64,000 nt of DNA from Acinetobacter sp. ANC 5054 (GCF_002135295.1 NZ_NEGG01000003.1:186001-250000), one strand, 5' to 3'; counted from the stretch's first letter, positions 23,869 to 34,011 are shown. Translations and numbers: made by a program. The notes: generated by a model not told the origin, from the sequence alone.

Positions 23869-25329
23869 ATGGTTGAAGTTGAATTAAAATTTCAGATTCC
23901 AGATGCACGTCGTATGGCTTTACTCAAAGCAATTGACCCTAAAAAATCGGAACAAATTCAACTAAAGGCAAAATATTTCGATACGCCAGACCGACAAATG
24001 GCGGAAAACCGTGCTGCATTACGCCAGCGACTTGAAGGCACACGTTGGATTCAAACCCTTAAAGCGGCTGGAAAAAGCCATATTGAACGCTTTGAGCATA
24101 ATATTGATCTTGGTGAATCTGAACAAGCACCTCCGCTGGATTTAACCATTTACGCAACTGAGCCTGAAGCACAGACCGTCCTCAAAAATACATTGGGCAA
24201 TCAACAAGACCAACTTAAGCTTCAGTTTGAAACTGATATTTTACGGACTTATCGCGTAATTCATTTTGAAGATGCAGAAATTGAGGTCAGCCTCGATGTT
24301 GGTTGTATTCGTACGGAAACATCGGAAACAAAAGTTCACGAAGTTGAATTTGAACTAAAAAGTGGTTCAATCAAATCACTTTTAGCCTTTTGCTTTGAGT
24401 GGGTGAAAAAATACCATCTTTGGCTTGATGTGCGCAGTAAAGCTGAAATCGGTAATCTATTGGCTATCGAGTCAGCGGTCAGCCCAGCGACCGAAGCCAA
24501 AGAATGTCAACTCAGCAAAAAAGATCCTGCAAGTAAAAATCTTCGTATCTTGATTGCGCAGCACATGCAGCACCTTTTGCCCAATATTGCAGCCATTTCA
24601 GCAGGTGTCGCTGAATCTGAACATATACTGGAAGCACAAAAAGCATTACATCATTTGCAATTATCTATTTCTTTATTTAAAGATTGGAATAGCGATATTG
24701 TTGAAAAATGGGCTATGCAATTAGGTGCATTCAAACAGCAATTTGAACAGTTGCATCATTTTGAGCATATGCAAAGTACTTTGGGTGGTTTTCTACAAAA
24801 CCCAACCACTTCAGAAACCTTAACCAAAGACATTTTGTATGCCAAAGAAAAGCTAGGTAACTTAGTCAAATCGACGCAAAACGTACATCATTATTTAGAA
24901 TTGTTGATGTTTAGCCTGAACACTGAAGATGCGACTCAACAACATGACTTTAAATGGTATGCGCAAACCACGCTGCAAAACCAATATAAGGCCTTGCAAG
25001 AAGCATTAACCGATGCAGACATCAGTAATTTTGACAGCCTCGATACGCTATCAATTCGCATTCAAGAACTTAAATTTAGCTTTCCAATTTTGACTTCAAT
25101 TTACGATGTTAAAAACTTACAGAAATATAGTAAGGCCTTGAATGATGCGCAGCTAGCTGCTCAGGAATACCAAGTACTCTCTTCTTCTGCCCAATATATT
25201 CAACAAACTGAACTTGAAGCGAGTGATTGGTTTGTATTGGGTTGGCTTACAGCGAAACAAGAGGTTTATGCGGAACGTTTACTGGATGCTACTGAACAGT
25301 TCTTGGTCAGCCGCAAGCTCATCAAATAA
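23869..25329 (+). CDS. CYTH-CHAD inorganic triphosphatase (YgiF-like)
   Basis: Protein of 486 residues. The N-terminal CYTH domain (about 1-200) begins with the ExExK motif VEVELKF and continues with YFDTPD, ALRQRLEG, TLKAAG and EVEFELKSG, the acidic and basic tunnel residues that bind metal and triphosphate. The C-terminal CHAD domain (about 220-486) is helical, with spaced His/Lys residues that bind polyphosphate. E. coli YgiF has the same two-domain order and splits inorganic triphosphate. Here the CHAD part is more divergent. Monocistronic, with its own terminator. Confidence 0.88.
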   Translation: MVEVELKFQIPDARRMALLKAIDPKKSEQIQLKAKYFDTPDRQMAENRAALRQRLEGTRWIQTLKAAGKSHIERFEHNIDLGESEQAPPLDLTIYATEPEAQTVLKNTLGNQQDQLKLQFETDILRTYRVIHFEDAEIEVSLDVGCIRTETSETKVHEVEFELKSGSIKSLLAFCFEWVKKYHLWLDVRSKAEIGNLLAIESAVSPATEAKECQLSKKDPASKNLRILIAQHMQHLLPNIAAISAGVAESEHILEAQKALHHLQLSISLFKDWNSDIVEKWAMQLGAFKQQFEQLHHFEHMQSTLGGFLQNPTTSETLTKDILYAKEKLGNLVKSTQNVHHYLELLMFSLNTEDATQQHDFKWYAQTTLQNQYKALQEALTDADISNFDSLDTLSIRIQELKFSFPILTSIYDVKNLQKYSKALNDAQLAAQEYQVLSSSAQYIQQTELEASDWFVLGWLTAKQEVYAERLLDATEQFLVSRKLIK

Positions 25330-25357
25330 TTAATTTGATTCAATAGACTCATCATTG

Positions 25358-25387
25358 ATAAAGGGGCTCATCCTTAAGCCCCTTTTA
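25358..25387 (+). terminator. Terminator of the CYTH-CHAD gene
   Basis: AAAGGGGCT / AGCCCCTTTT stem with an 8-nt loop and short T run. Confidence 0.8.
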
Positions 25388-25575
25388 TTTAAATATCATT
25401 AAATAATTCATTTTTTAAAACTTTCATACATTTATCTTCAAATCTACTCTCAAGACATTGGAACCCACGTCATTCATAGGTTTCGCTTTGAAATATTTTG
25501 AGAAGCTATTTTTTTGTTTTATCCGAAAAAACTCTTAAAATATGGTATCTGAAACAGATTGTTCAGGGTGGTTCC

Positions 25576-26013
25576 ATGATAAAGAGACACATACCTGCTT
25601 TTATTTCACCACAGCATTTTCTGATCATTTTGGGCTGTACTTCTGCCATGTTGCTTATTGCCTGTAGCGAACAACACAAACCTGTACAGAATACTGAAAT
25701 TAGGCGTACTACCTCCACCTCAGCGGAAATTCAAACGCCATCTAACCAGAACCTAGACTTAGCACAACACACTTTTAAAGTACTTAGAAACAACCCAGAA
25801 GATTATGGTCAAGAGTCCTATCAAATCAAAACCAATGAAGGGAATTTAAGTATTTATAGTTTGAACTTAAATCATGCTCAAGGGAAACTACTGTCTAGTG
25901 TCAAGGCTGGCGAATGTCTAACCCTATCCAGTCAAAGCGACAATTTTATCCCAGTCGATGGCTATATTAGCGTAATGGAATTAGGTGAAATTCGAATTCA
26001 CCCATGTAAATAA
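25576..26013 (+). CDS. Small lipoprotein, unknown function
   Basis: About 145 residues from MIKRHIPAF; the frame is open further upstream but this ATG carries CAGGGTGG at the right distance and a lipoprotein signal with lipobox LIAC at about residues 27-30. Ser follows the Cys, which fits outer-membrane sorting. The mature part has a Thr/Ser/Gln-rich linker and a compact C-terminal domain with two cysteines (GECL and HPCK) that may pair. No family recognised. Confidence 0.7.
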   Translation: MIKRHIPAFISPQHFLIILGCTSAMLLIACSEQHKPVQNTEIRRTTSTSAEIQTPSNQNLDLAQHTFKVLRNNPEDYGQESYQIKTNEGNLSIYSLNLNHAQGKLLSSVKAGECLTLSSQSDNFIPVDGYISVMELGEIRIHPCK

Positions 26014-26148
26014 CGCATATCTCTTATTGTTTAAAGATTATTGAAAATTATTTGACCTAGATAAATAAAGACCAAGAGTAAAAAGCTAAATTTGAAGGTA
26101 ACTTCCATCAAATTTAGCTGATATTTTTGCTTATGTTTCTTTTATAAC

Positions 26149-26781
26149 TTAACGATATTTTCCAAAAATTTTCCATGTTTTGTTATCTGCTAGTGGATCA
26201 CTGTAGCTATCACTACGTGCCTTTCTCGGCTTGTCACGCGCATCTACCAATTCAAAATCATTTTCCACACTCAATACAATCCCGTTGACATAAAATCGGG
26301 TGCGGGTGTAATCACTTTCGCCGTGTTGAAACACGTAAGTTCTTAAATCAATAAATTCACGATGCGCAACCAGTGCTGCCGTATCATCACTATCAAGCCA
26401 CAGACGCATTGATTGGATTTGGTCGGGTTCAAATTGACCGCACTTTTCCATCAAACTCGCAATGCCACGAAATGTTTTCGATTCTTTTGCACGGGTTTTA
26501 TTAATGCGTATCCGATCTACATGAAAATAAAATAAGGGTAGATTAAGATGACTCGGCAAATGAATTGCATCGAGTACCTCATCTTCCATAAACGGTTGAA
26601 ACAATTCTTGTGCACGCTCAATCAGCCCTGTCCACTGCGCATAATATTCAGCAACTTCAGATTGAGTGCCGTAATAAATAGGCAAGCCTTCGACATTGGC
26701 AAGATTTGCTGGTGGCCAAACATTCTGCCTAAGTTGAGCGATATCACTTTTCAAACTCTGTACCGCAATTGCATCTTGCAT
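26149..26781 (-). CDS. Conserved hypothetical cytoplasmic protein
   Basis: About 210 residues from MQDAIAVQS, where GGAA lies 6 nt upstream; a TTG four codons earlier is weaker. The protein has no signal peptide or membrane helix. It is rich in Asp, Arg and aromatic residues and ends in the basic KTWKIFGKYR. I recognise no domain. Its start faces the DUF3144 gene, with about 110 bp between. Confidence 0.65.
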   Translation of the reverse strand: MQDAIAVQSLKSDIAQLRQNVWPPANLANVEGLPIYYGTQSEVAEYYAQWTGLIERAQELFQPFMEDEVLDAIHLPSHLNLPLFYFHVDRIRINKTRAKESKTFRGIASLMEKCGQFEPDQIQSMRLWLDSDDTAALVAHREFIDLRTYVFQHGESDYTRTRFYVNGIVLSVENDFELVDARDKPRKARSDSYSDPLADNKTWKIFGKYR

Positions 26782-26890
26782 CGGTTGTTCCAAATTTAGA
26801 CTTAGGCTATTTTTAGATTAAGTGAAAGGTTTAGTTTCTGCAAGGCTTTGCCTATAATACGGGATTAGATTTTTAAGTTAGGACTCATTC

Positions 26891-27286
26891 ATGGTTCAAA
26901 AGATTGAAGCTACTGATGTAACCGAAGAAGAAGCGTTAAATGCTGCTTTCTTTGAACGTGCTGATGAATTTATTAAGCAAGCCAATGAATTTTGTCGTCT
27001 AGAAAAAGGCTCAGCGGTTAAACCAACCGAAATTCGTGGTCAAGTCAGTGCTGCAATGCTCTTTGGTACTGCCCGTTTCAATACTTGGGTTGCTGCTAAC
27101 GGCTTTAAAGATGGTAAAGAGATGCGTGAAGCCAAAGACCAAGTTATGTCGTATATTCTTCAGCAATTTCAAATGATGCTCGAAGATAATTATGATGAAT
27201 ACTGCGAACAGTTTGAAAACTACCTACGCTTCCGTCATAACGAAGAGTTCCATGCCAATAAGCATGACCATGACCACAAGCATTAA
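26891..27286 (+). CDS. DUF3144 family protein
   Basis: Protein of 131 residues matching DUF3144: FFERADEFIKQANEFC, then VSAAMLFGTARFNTWVAA and YILQQFQMMLEDNYDEYCEQFENYL. Mostly helical, acidic and cytoplasmic. The C-terminus is a His/Asp-rich tail (HANKHDHDHKH) that could bind metal ions such as Ni or Zn. Function unknown. A strong terminator follows directly. Confidence 0.88.
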   Translation: MVQKIEATDVTEEEALNAAFFERADEFIKQANEFCRLEKGSAVKPTEIRGQVSAAMLFGTARFNTWVAANGFKDGKEMREAKDQVMSYILQQFQMMLEDNYDEYCEQFENYLRFRHNEEFHANKHDHDHKH

Positions 27287-27310
27287 TAAAAGCCCTTCGG
27301 GGCTTTTTTC
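27287..27310 (+). terminator. Terminator of the DUF3144 gene
   Basis: AAAAGCCC / GGGCTTTTTT stem on a TTCG tetraloop. Confidence 0.92.
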
Positions 27311-27460
27311 TTAAGAACTTTTATTCAATGACGCTTTGATTTAATATTTCATTCATGGGCATTGGTATGCATTTCGTCGAATTTTGAAATACACCTTCCC
27401 TTTTCATTAACAAATACAATAATCTTCTTATATACATATGGATATAGTTCAAGGATAGTC

Positions 27461-28525
27461 ATGCAGCAACTCGATTTCTCCATCGTCGATTCACACATCC
27501 ATCAATGGGATCCATATAACACCCCACATGCAGCATCACTGGCCGTCAAACTTCTCGGCAAACACCCTTATTTGCTGGATAAAATGGTGCGCATGGTTAA
27601 ACCTCAAGATTTAATTGATACCGTGGGTTTAACGACGCATGTGACTGCACCTTATTTACCTGAAAATTATAAGCAAGATGCAGGTGAATACGATATTGAA
27701 CAGATTATCCATATTGAAGCAAGTTGGCATGACCACAAAGGTAAAGGCGTTGTCGGAGAAACTCGCTTTATTGAGTCATTACCATTTAATGAAAGTACCG
27801 TAAAACTAGGCGGCATTATCGGGACAGCAGACCCCTGCGACAGCAGCTTTAAGAAAATCCTCAAACTACATAAACAAGCGTCACCACATTTTCGCGGTAT
27901 TCGTAGAATGGCCGCAGTGCATGAAGACCCTAAAATTCATGCTTGGGCAAATGAGCCACATTTGTATACCAATAAAAAATTTATGAAAGGCTTTGAAGCT
28001 TTGGCACAAATGAATTTAAGTTTTGATGCTTGGGTTTATTCAGACCAAATCCGCGATGTGACTGCATTGGCGAGAGCATTTCCTGAGACTTCAATTGTAC
28101 TCGATCATTTTGGTACACCTGTGGGTGCCTTTGGCGAAGTTGGCTCCCATACAGGGCTGACTCAGACTTCACGAGATAACATCATTTTCCGCTGGAAAGA
28201 TGATTTGGCTGAACTTGCAAGCTGCCCTAATGTCTACACTAAAATGTCAGGTTTATTTATGCCTGTTTTAGGTCATCAATTTCATAAACAGAAAAAATTG
28301 GCATCCAAACAGCAAGTGTTTGACCTTTCCCTACCATTAATTCGCCATGCATTAGAATGCTTCGGCAAATATCGTGTGATGTTTGGCTCTAACTTCCCAA
28401 TGGACAGTGTCAGCACAACACTCGTCAATATTATTGATGCCTTTTCAGATGCAGTGGTGAGTTATGATCCAGATGCATTGCAATTGGTTTTCCAACAAAA
28501 TGCACGTCAATTTTATCGACTTTAA
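27461..28525 (+). CDS. Amidohydrolase / metal-dependent TIM-barrel hydrolase (COG3618)
   Basis: Protein of 354 residues from MQQLDFSIVDSHIHQW; AAGGA lies 5 nt before this ATG, while the longer open frame upstream has no site. It starts with the metal-binding DSHIHQWDP motif, then IIHIEASWHD, a HFRGIRRMAA stretch, VLDHFGTPVG and the late MFGSNFPMDS (metal-binding Asp). These fit the COG3618 group of lactonases and decarboxylases related to 2-pyrone-4,6-dicarboxylate hydrolase. The substrate is not clear from context. Confidence 0.88.
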   Translation: MQQLDFSIVDSHIHQWDPYNTPHAASLAVKLLGKHPYLLDKMVRMVKPQDLIDTVGLTTHVTAPYLPENYKQDAGEYDIEQIIHIEASWHDHKGKGVVGETRFIESLPFNESTVKLGGIIGTADPCDSSFKKILKLHKQASPHFRGIRRMAAVHEDPKIHAWANEPHLYTNKKFMKGFEALAQMNLSFDAWVYSDQIRDVTALARAFPETSIVLDHFGTPVGAFGEVGSHTGLTQTSRDNIIFRWKDDLAELASCPNVYTKMSGLFMPVLGHQFHKQKKLASKQQVFDLSLPLIRHALECFGKYRVMFGSNFPMDSVSTTLVNIIDAFSDAVVSYDPDALQLVFQQNARQFYRL

Positions 28526-28585
28526 TTCCGCTGTTATTTATCAATATTGAGTCAAATCAACCAACATTGATTGAAAGAAATGCAT

Positions 28586-28615
28586 AAAAAAATCCTCCAT
28601 ATGGAGGATTTTTTG
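28586..28615. terminator. Bidirectional terminator
   Basis: AAAAAAATCCTCCAT / ATGGAGGATTTTTT perfect stem between two convergent genes. Confidence 0.9.
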
Positions 28616-28630
28616 ATTTTACATCCACAA

Positions 28631-31414
28631 TTATTTTGAGTTGCTTTTCGGCGCTTGTCCGTATTGATCAGACATCACTTCAACCAATTGATCAAGCTTG
28701 ATGTATTTGCGAATCGCTACATCAACATCGGCTTTGCTCAGTGCGGCAATATTTTGATCACGTTTTTCACGGAAATTCATATCACGACCTTTTTCCAATT
28801 GTGGAATTAACAGACTATGAATACGACGATCATCTTCTAAAACGGTTAAACGCTTTTTCAAAATGCTGGCTTTCGCAGCTTCAACTTCTTGTTCTGTTAC
28901 CCCATTTTTCAACAATGTTTCTAGAACTTGATGCACTGTTTGAGAAACTTGTGCAGATTTGCCCGCAGTATAATTCGCGCCGATGCTGAGTACACCCGAA
29001 TTTTCCCATTCATCAAAATCTACATTGGCACTAAAACCATAGACCAACGCATTTTTTTCACGCAATTCTTGTGCAAGACGAGATGATAGTTGCGAATCAC
29101 CGAGGATATGGCGGAATACCTGCAATGCTGGCGAATCTGCATTTTCTACACCAACAGGGAAAGTCATAATCGCTTGGTAATTACCAAATTCACGTTGTTC
29201 AGAAAGTGCATGCACTTTTTGTGCCGGATATTGAGTAAATTTTGAGTCTAAGCGTTGATACGGTTCTTGGGTTTTCCAATCCGAAAATTCATTTTTCAAT
29301 AATTTTTGAATTTGCTTCGCATCAAAATCACCGGTCACCGCAATTTGCGCATGCTGAGTTTTAAAGAACTTTTGATACAGCTGCTGCACTTGATCTCGTG
29401 TCGCAGCATTCAATTCTTTTTTAACAAGTTCAGGCTCAAAGTGATAACGAATATCACCCGGTTGATAAATCTCAACTAAGCGCGATAAAGTCATAGCTGC
29501 AACAGTGTCTGGCTCAGTATAAGGACGGTCTAAACTGGACAAACTTTGCGATTTAATCAAATCGAATTGTGACTGTTCAAAAGCGGGTGCTTTCACAACA
29601 TCAATGACATATTTCAAGAACTCAGCAAATTTTTCTTTGCGTGCCACAACATTAATGCTTAAACCATTGCCATTGGCACTGACCGTTGCGCCACCACCGA
29701 CATCAATAATTTTATCTGCTATTTGTTGCAAACTTTGGTCTTTAGAAGCACGTAGCATTAGGTAAGCAGTTAAGTCCAAAAGCTCACCTTTATTCATTAA
29801 GCTTTCTGCAGTACCAAAATCAAGCGCAATAGTGGCATAGGTTTTATCATCACGTGTTTGTGTAGGGAAAAGCGCGTATTGAATGCCATTTTTAAACTTG
29901 CCACGTTGAATTTGCTTTTCTTTTTGATTTAAATATTGCTTCGATTCATCGACATATTGCTTTACTTCGGCACGATAAATACTTGCATCTTTTAACGGCT
30001 CTTCTGCTTGAGCTTGTTGTGCTAAAGTTTCAGCAGGTTTTTTAGCGGCTTCTGCTTGTTGCTGTGCTTTCTTTTGATCTTCAGGTGTTGGCAAAATATT
30101 ACCAATCACTCGATGTTCAGGCGTCAAAAACTCTTTATAAATTTTATTTAAATCAGTGACATTCAACTTCTGAACTTTATCTAAATCATGGAAATACTGC
30201 GCCCAATCACCATTGTATGCCACGGTATAATCACTTAAACGATCACCTAAAGCTGCTGCATTATTTTTAATATTGTCTGCCATATTACGGGTCAAACTTT
30301 TCACACGATTCAGTTCTGTTTCATCAAATCCTTTGGCTTGTTCTACCCCCTTATTCAGACTATCAGACACCTTCTTCGCATCTTGATTTGGTCCATAAAT
30401 TGCACCCATAAAGACCAAATTAAAGTCTTTGTCTAACCATGTTGATGCCTGAACATTTGTCGCTGTACCCGTTTCCACAATGCTTTGATACAAATGTCCA
30501 CTTGGTTGTAAGGTAAACAAGGTTGGCGAAACCGCTAATGCAGTTTTAATGGACTCATTTGAACCATTTAAATAGATATTGAATTTGGCTAAATCACTGC
30601 CCTTATGTACGGTAAATTCACGTTGTTTTATTTTTGAAGAGTCTAACTGAGGAACTTTAGGCTGTGCTGGAATTTGGCGCGAAGCAATGGGGCTAAATTG
30701 GCTATCAATTTGCTTTAAAACTGCAGCCTTATCGAACTTACCTGAAATCACCATGACCGCATTATTCGGTGCATACCAAGTGCGATAAAACTGATTCAGC
30801 TCTTTCATGTTAATAGATTGAAGTTCTTTTAAATCACCAATCGGTAAACGACCCAAATATTGGTTGCCATAAGCAGATTTCCAAACTTGGTCAATCAAAA
30901 CTGAAAACGGTTGATCTAAACGTATTTCACGCTCCCGTTTTACAATATCAATTTCTGTTGGGACAAATTTTTCTTGTAGTACCAATTTATCCATACGCTC
31001 TGCTTCAAGCAGTAAAACTTGATCAATTGCAGACTGCTCAGGGCGAATCACGTTGGTATATTTGGTTGAATAATAATTGGTACTGGCATTGGTCATGAGC
31101 GTGAATTGGTCTAAACGACGCTGAAACTCATCTCCTTTGACATTCTCCGTGCCTTTAAATGCCAGATGTTCTAATAAATGTGCTAAACCACCTTTACCTT
31201 CAGGATCATTAAGTGAACCGGTAAAATACACCGTATTCATAAAGACCTTACTTTCTTTATTATTTTGCGCCAAAATTACGCGAAAACCATTGTCTAATTT
31301 ATATTCATCAATCGCTTGCTCAGTTTTGACTAAAACAGGTTGTGCAAAAATTGAAGTACTTAAGCCCGCAAAAAAAAGTGAAAGCGTGAGGTGTTTAATA
31401 CGCATGTAATTCAT
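28631..31414 (-). CDS. M16 (pitrilysin-type) zinc metallopeptidase
   Basis: Protein of 927 residues with a signal peptide ending near SIFAQP, so periplasmic. It contains two M16 repeats. The first has the inverted zinc motif HLLEH near residue 84, with the distal Glu in LLEAERMD about 75 residues later. The second half has the inactive partner domain. A Gln/Ala/Lys-rich linker at about 445-480 joins the halves. This is the two-domain clamshell architecture of secreted oligopeptidases. AGGA lies 3 nt before the first ATG; another ATG three codons on is possible. Confidence 0.93.
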   Translation of the reverse strand: MNYMRIKHLTLSLFFAGLSTSIFAQPVLVKTEQAIDEYKLDNGFRVILAQNNKESKVFMNTVYFTGSLNDPEGKGGLAHLLEHLAFKGTENVKGDEFQRRLDQFTLMTNASTNYYSTKYTNVIRPEQSAIDQVLLLEAERMDKLVLQEKFVPTEIDIVKREREIRLDQPFSVLIDQVWKSAYGNQYLGRLPIGDLKELQSINMKELNQFYRTWYAPNNAVMVISGKFDKAAVLKQIDSQFSPIASRQIPAQPKVPQLDSSKIKQREFTVHKGSDLAKFNIYLNGSNESIKTALAVSPTLFTLQPSGHLYQSIVETGTATNVQASTWLDKDFNLVFMGAIYGPNQDAKKVSDSLNKGVEQAKGFDETELNRVKSLTRNMADNIKNNAAALGDRLSDYTVAYNGDWAQYFHDLDKVQKLNVTDLNKIYKEFLTPEHRVIGNILPTPEDQKKAQQQAEAAKKPAETLAQQAQAEEPLKDASIYRAEVKQYVDESKQYLNQKEKQIQRGKFKNGIQYALFPTQTRDDKTYATIALDFGTAESLMNKGELLDLTAYLMLRASKDQSLQQIADKIIDVGGGATVSANGNGLSINVVARKEKFAEFLKYVIDVVKAPAFEQSQFDLIKSQSLSSLDRPYTEPDTVAAMTLSRLVEIYQPGDIRYHFEPELVKKELNAATRDQVQQLYQKFFKTQHAQIAVTGDFDAKQIQKLLKNEFSDWKTQEPYQRLDSKFTQYPAQKVHALSEQREFGNYQAIMTFPVGVENADSPALQVFRHILGDSQLSSRLAQELREKNALVYGFSANVDFDEWENSGVLSIGANYTAGKSAQVSQTVHQVLETLLKNGVTEQEVEAAKASILKKRLTVLEDDRRIHSLLIPQLEKGRDMNFREKRDQNIAALSKADVDVAIRKYIKLDQLVEVMSDQYGQAPKSNSK

Positions 31415-31557
31415 TTGTCCTATATTTATTGCATCGAAATGACGCGATATTTCGATGTTGATCGCACTTGATTTTATGCGTACACGTTATTGATTGATAG
31501 TTACTTTTTATTAAAAATCATGCTGCTTTGTATCGCAGCATGTGAATGATGGTTGCA

Positions 31558-32382
31558 TTATTCGATAACAATCTCAGCTTGCATATACAAACGACCATAA
31601 CCTGAAATTTCAATACGATCATTTTCTTGCATTACACAGTGAAGTACACCACCACGCTCTGAAGCTTGATAAGCCAAAATTTCGTTTTTATTCAATTTTT
31701 CTGCCCAAATTGGCACGATACCCGTATGAATAGAACCTGTAACTGGGTCTTCATTAATGCCATTGCCGGGTGCAAAATATCGGGAAATACAATCATATTC
31801 AGCCCCTTGTGCAGTAATTGCAACATCAATGATTGCACCTAGTGCAGTGATTGCAGTACGGATTTTACCCAAGCGTTTTAATATTTCAAAATTTGGTTTT
31901 TCATCCAAAACCTGCTGCGCAGAAGCATACTCAACGATATATGCTTGAGCATTCAAATACACATTTTTAAATGGTTGTGACAGAGCTTGAGTCAATTCGT
32001 CCGGATATTCTGTTACCAATGTCGCTTTACGAACTGGAAAATTCATTAAAATTTTTCCATCAGCGGCTTGTTGAACAGTAAAGATTCCTAAATTTTTAAC
32101 ATGAAATTGTATCTGTTTGGCTTGAGTATAAAATTTAAATAACACATAACTGCTGGCTAAGGTTGCATGTCCACAAAAATCAACCTCGGTTGTTGGAGTA
32201 AACCAACGTATTTGATAATTTTCAGCATCCTGTTTTTTCACAAAAGCCGTTTCAGATAAGTTATTTTCAAGTGCAATGTTTTGCATAAGCTGCTCATCCA
32301 ACCACTCATCCAAGACAATGACCGCTGCTGGATTGCCTTTAAATAATTCTTGGGTAAACGCATCGACCTGATACATTTTCAT
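31558..32382 (-). CDS. PhzF family isomerase/epimerase
   Basis: Protein of 274 residues with the duplicated fold of PhzF: YQVDAFTQELFKGNPAAV at the start, catalytic Glu in NNLSETAFV, WFTPTTEVDFCGHATLAS, and the C-terminal GNGINEDPVTGSIHTGI. PhzF proper isomerises a phenazine precursor; most relatives, like this one, stand alone with unknown substrates. It is divergent from the flavin reductase gene with about 125 bp between. Confidence 0.92.
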   Translation of the reverse strand: MKMYQVDAFTQELFKGNPAAVIVLDEWLDEQLMQNIALENNLSETAFVKKQDAENYQIRWFTPTTEVDFCGHATLASSYVLFKFYTQAKQIQFHVKNLGIFTVQQAADGKILMNFPVRKATLVTEYPDELTQALSQPFKNVYLNAQAYIVEYASAQQVLDEKPNFEILKRLGKIRTAITALGAIIDVAITAQGAEYDCISRYFAPGNGINEDPVTGSIHTGIVPIWAEKLNKNEILAYQASERGGVLHCVMQENDRIEISGYGRLYMQAEIVIE

Positions 32383-32481
32383 GTTTGAACTCCGAAATTA
32401 GTCAATTCAATTAAAGGCTTTGGAAATTATTTTCTACGTTATATGCTATGACAGATATCTTTAAAAAATTCATCATTTTTT

Positions 32482-32495
32482 GATCACTTGATCAT
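32482..32495. promoter_or_regulatory. Tandem TGATCA hexamers in a divergent promoter region
   Basis: Two self-complementary TGATCA hexamers, 8 bp apart start to start, about 13 bp ahead of the flavin reductase start. Possible operator; no known factor assigned. Confidence 0.3.
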
Positions 32496-32507
32496 AAGGG
32501 AAATATT

Positions 32508-33092
32508 TTGAAAGCACATATTCGCCCCGTTCCTCTTGAAAAATCATATCGCTTACTCAACCATGGTCCGACTGTATTGGTCTCTGCACAGGATACACAT
32601 TCTACAGGTGTCATGACCGCTGCTTGGGCATGCGCTTTGGAGTTTAATCCTGCCAAGGTGACTGTTGTTCTCGATAAAACCACCAAAACCCGTGAAATTA
32701 TCGAAAATTCTGGTTATTTCGCATTACAAGTACCAACACTCAAACAACTTAAAATGGTTTATGCACTTGGCATGATCAGTCAACGCGATGCGCCCGAAAA
32801 GCTCCGCCAATGCGGCGTAGAATTGTTTAAATTTAATCTATCTGAAATCCCAGTGGTTGAGGGTTGCTCTGCATGGATTTTATGTAAATTAATACCTGAA
32901 CCCCATAATCAACAGACGCATGATTTATTTATTGGCGAAGTAATCGCAGCCTATGCCGATGATCGTGTTTTCCGAGACGGTCATTGGTTCTACCAAGACG
33001 TCGCCGAGGAATGGAAAAGTTTACATCATGTTGCGGGTGGACATTTTTATACGATTGGTGATCCTGTTTCTGCAACGAATTTAACAGACTAA
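32508..33092 (+). CDS. Flavin reductase family protein (FMN-binding split barrel)
   Basis: Protein of 194 residues. The split-barrel flavin-binding features are PTVLVSAQD, GVMTAAWACALEFNPAKVTVVL and TREIIENSGYFALQVP, and the late HVAGGHFYTIGD. Relatives bind FMN and act as flavin reductases or as flavoredoxin-like proteins. It begins with TTG; AAGGGA sits 7 nt upstream and no ATG is available near it, so the TTG start is well supported. Confidence 0.85.
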   Translation: MKAHIRPVPLEKSYRLLNHGPTVLVSAQDTHSTGVMTAAWACALEFNPAKVTVVLDKTTKTREIIENSGYFALQVPTLKQLKMVYALGMISQRDAPEKLRQCGVELFKFNLSEIPVVEGCSAWILCKLIPEPHNQQTHDLFIGEVIAAYADDRVFRDGHWFYQDVAEEWKSLHHVAGGHFYTIGDPVSATNLTD

Positions 33093-33236
33093 AAATTTAA
33101 ACCCAACTGCTTGACCTGATCTATGGCTGCTAAATATCGTAGGTAGATTTGATGATATTTAGTGTATTTTCAATTACACGCAAGCAATGGTTTCATGCTA
33201 ACGTAAGCTTAATCTTTAAACTCAGAATTGATGGAT

Positions 33237-33968
33237 ATGACGTTTAAAATACATACATTGGATGTAAAAAATAATCTGCAAAACTACATCTGGCTCCTTG
33301 AACATACCGAGAGTCATGATGTTGTTGCAGTCGACCCGACTGAGGCTGGTCTCGTTGAAGCGTATTGCCAAGAACACGGTTTAAATCTGGCGCAAATCTG
33401 GCTGACACATTGGCATAAAGACCATGTTGGTGGTGTACCCGAATTGATTCAATCACGTAATATTCCAGTTTATGGTCCACGTAATGAACTGAGTCGCATT
33501 CCATGGATCAATATCCCTCTGGACAATGATAGCCATTTTGAATTTCATGGTTTAGATATTGAAGTAACCGAAACCGCAGGTCATACCCTTGGACATATCG
33601 TCTACTTTATAGATGGAATTAAAACGCTATTTTGCGGTGACGTATTGTTCGCAATGGGTTGTGGCCGAGTCTTTGAAGGCACATTCCAACAAATGTACCA
33701 CTCACTTTCACGTATCGCTGCATTTCCCGCAGATACTAAAGTGTATTGCACGCATGAATATACCCTTTCAAATGCGAAATTTGCGCGCCATGTCGAGCCT
33801 GACAACCTTGCCATTCAACAGCGTTTTGATGAAGTTGAATCCCTACGCATGTTAGGTCAATGCACTTTGCCAAGCACAATCGCGCTTGAACTTGAAACTA
33901 ATCCATTTCTACGTGCAGAGAGTGTGGAGGAGTTTCAACGTTTACGGGAGTTGAAGGATAATTTCTAA
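33237..33968 (+). CDS. gloB: Hydroxyacylglutathione hydrolase (glyoxalase II)
   Basis: Metallo-beta-lactamase-fold enzyme of about 243 residues that hydrolyses S-lactoylglutathione in methylglyoxal detoxification. Metal ligands: THWHKDH near residue 56, the His in ETAGHTLGHIVY, the bridging Asp in LFCGDVLF, and YCTHEYT. The C-terminal glyoxalase II part (EPDNLAIQQRF, NPFLRAES) is complete. Three in-frame starts lie within 9 nt (TTG 33228, ATG 33231, ATG 33237); I take the last, which best fits the protein family. Confidence 0.93.
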   Translation: MTFKIHTLDVKNNLQNYIWLLEHTESHDVVAVDPTEAGLVEAYCQEHGLNLAQIWLTHWHKDHVGGVPELIQSRNIPVYGPRNELSRIPWINIPLDNDSHFEFHGLDIEVTETAGHTLGHIVYFIDGIKTLFCGDVLFAMGCGRVFEGTFQQMYHSLSRIAAFPADTKVYCTHEYTLSNAKFARHVEPDNLAIQQRFDEVESLRMLGQCTLPSTIALELETNPFLRAESVEEFQRLRELKDNF

Positions 33969-33980
33969 TTGTCTAGAAAA

Positions 33981-34011
33981 GATCATTACTTCAAATGATG
34001 GTGTAATGATC
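33981..34011. terminator. Inverted repeat after gloB
   Basis: GATCATTAC / GTAATGATC, 9-bp arms with a 13-nt loop, between convergent genes. It lacks a T run, so its role as terminator is uncertain. Confidence 0.4.

Noticed and set aside
23869..25329. CYTH-CHAD protein as adenylate cyclase
   Set aside because: CYTH proteins include class IV cyclases, but the fusion to CHAD matches YgiF-type triphosphatases.
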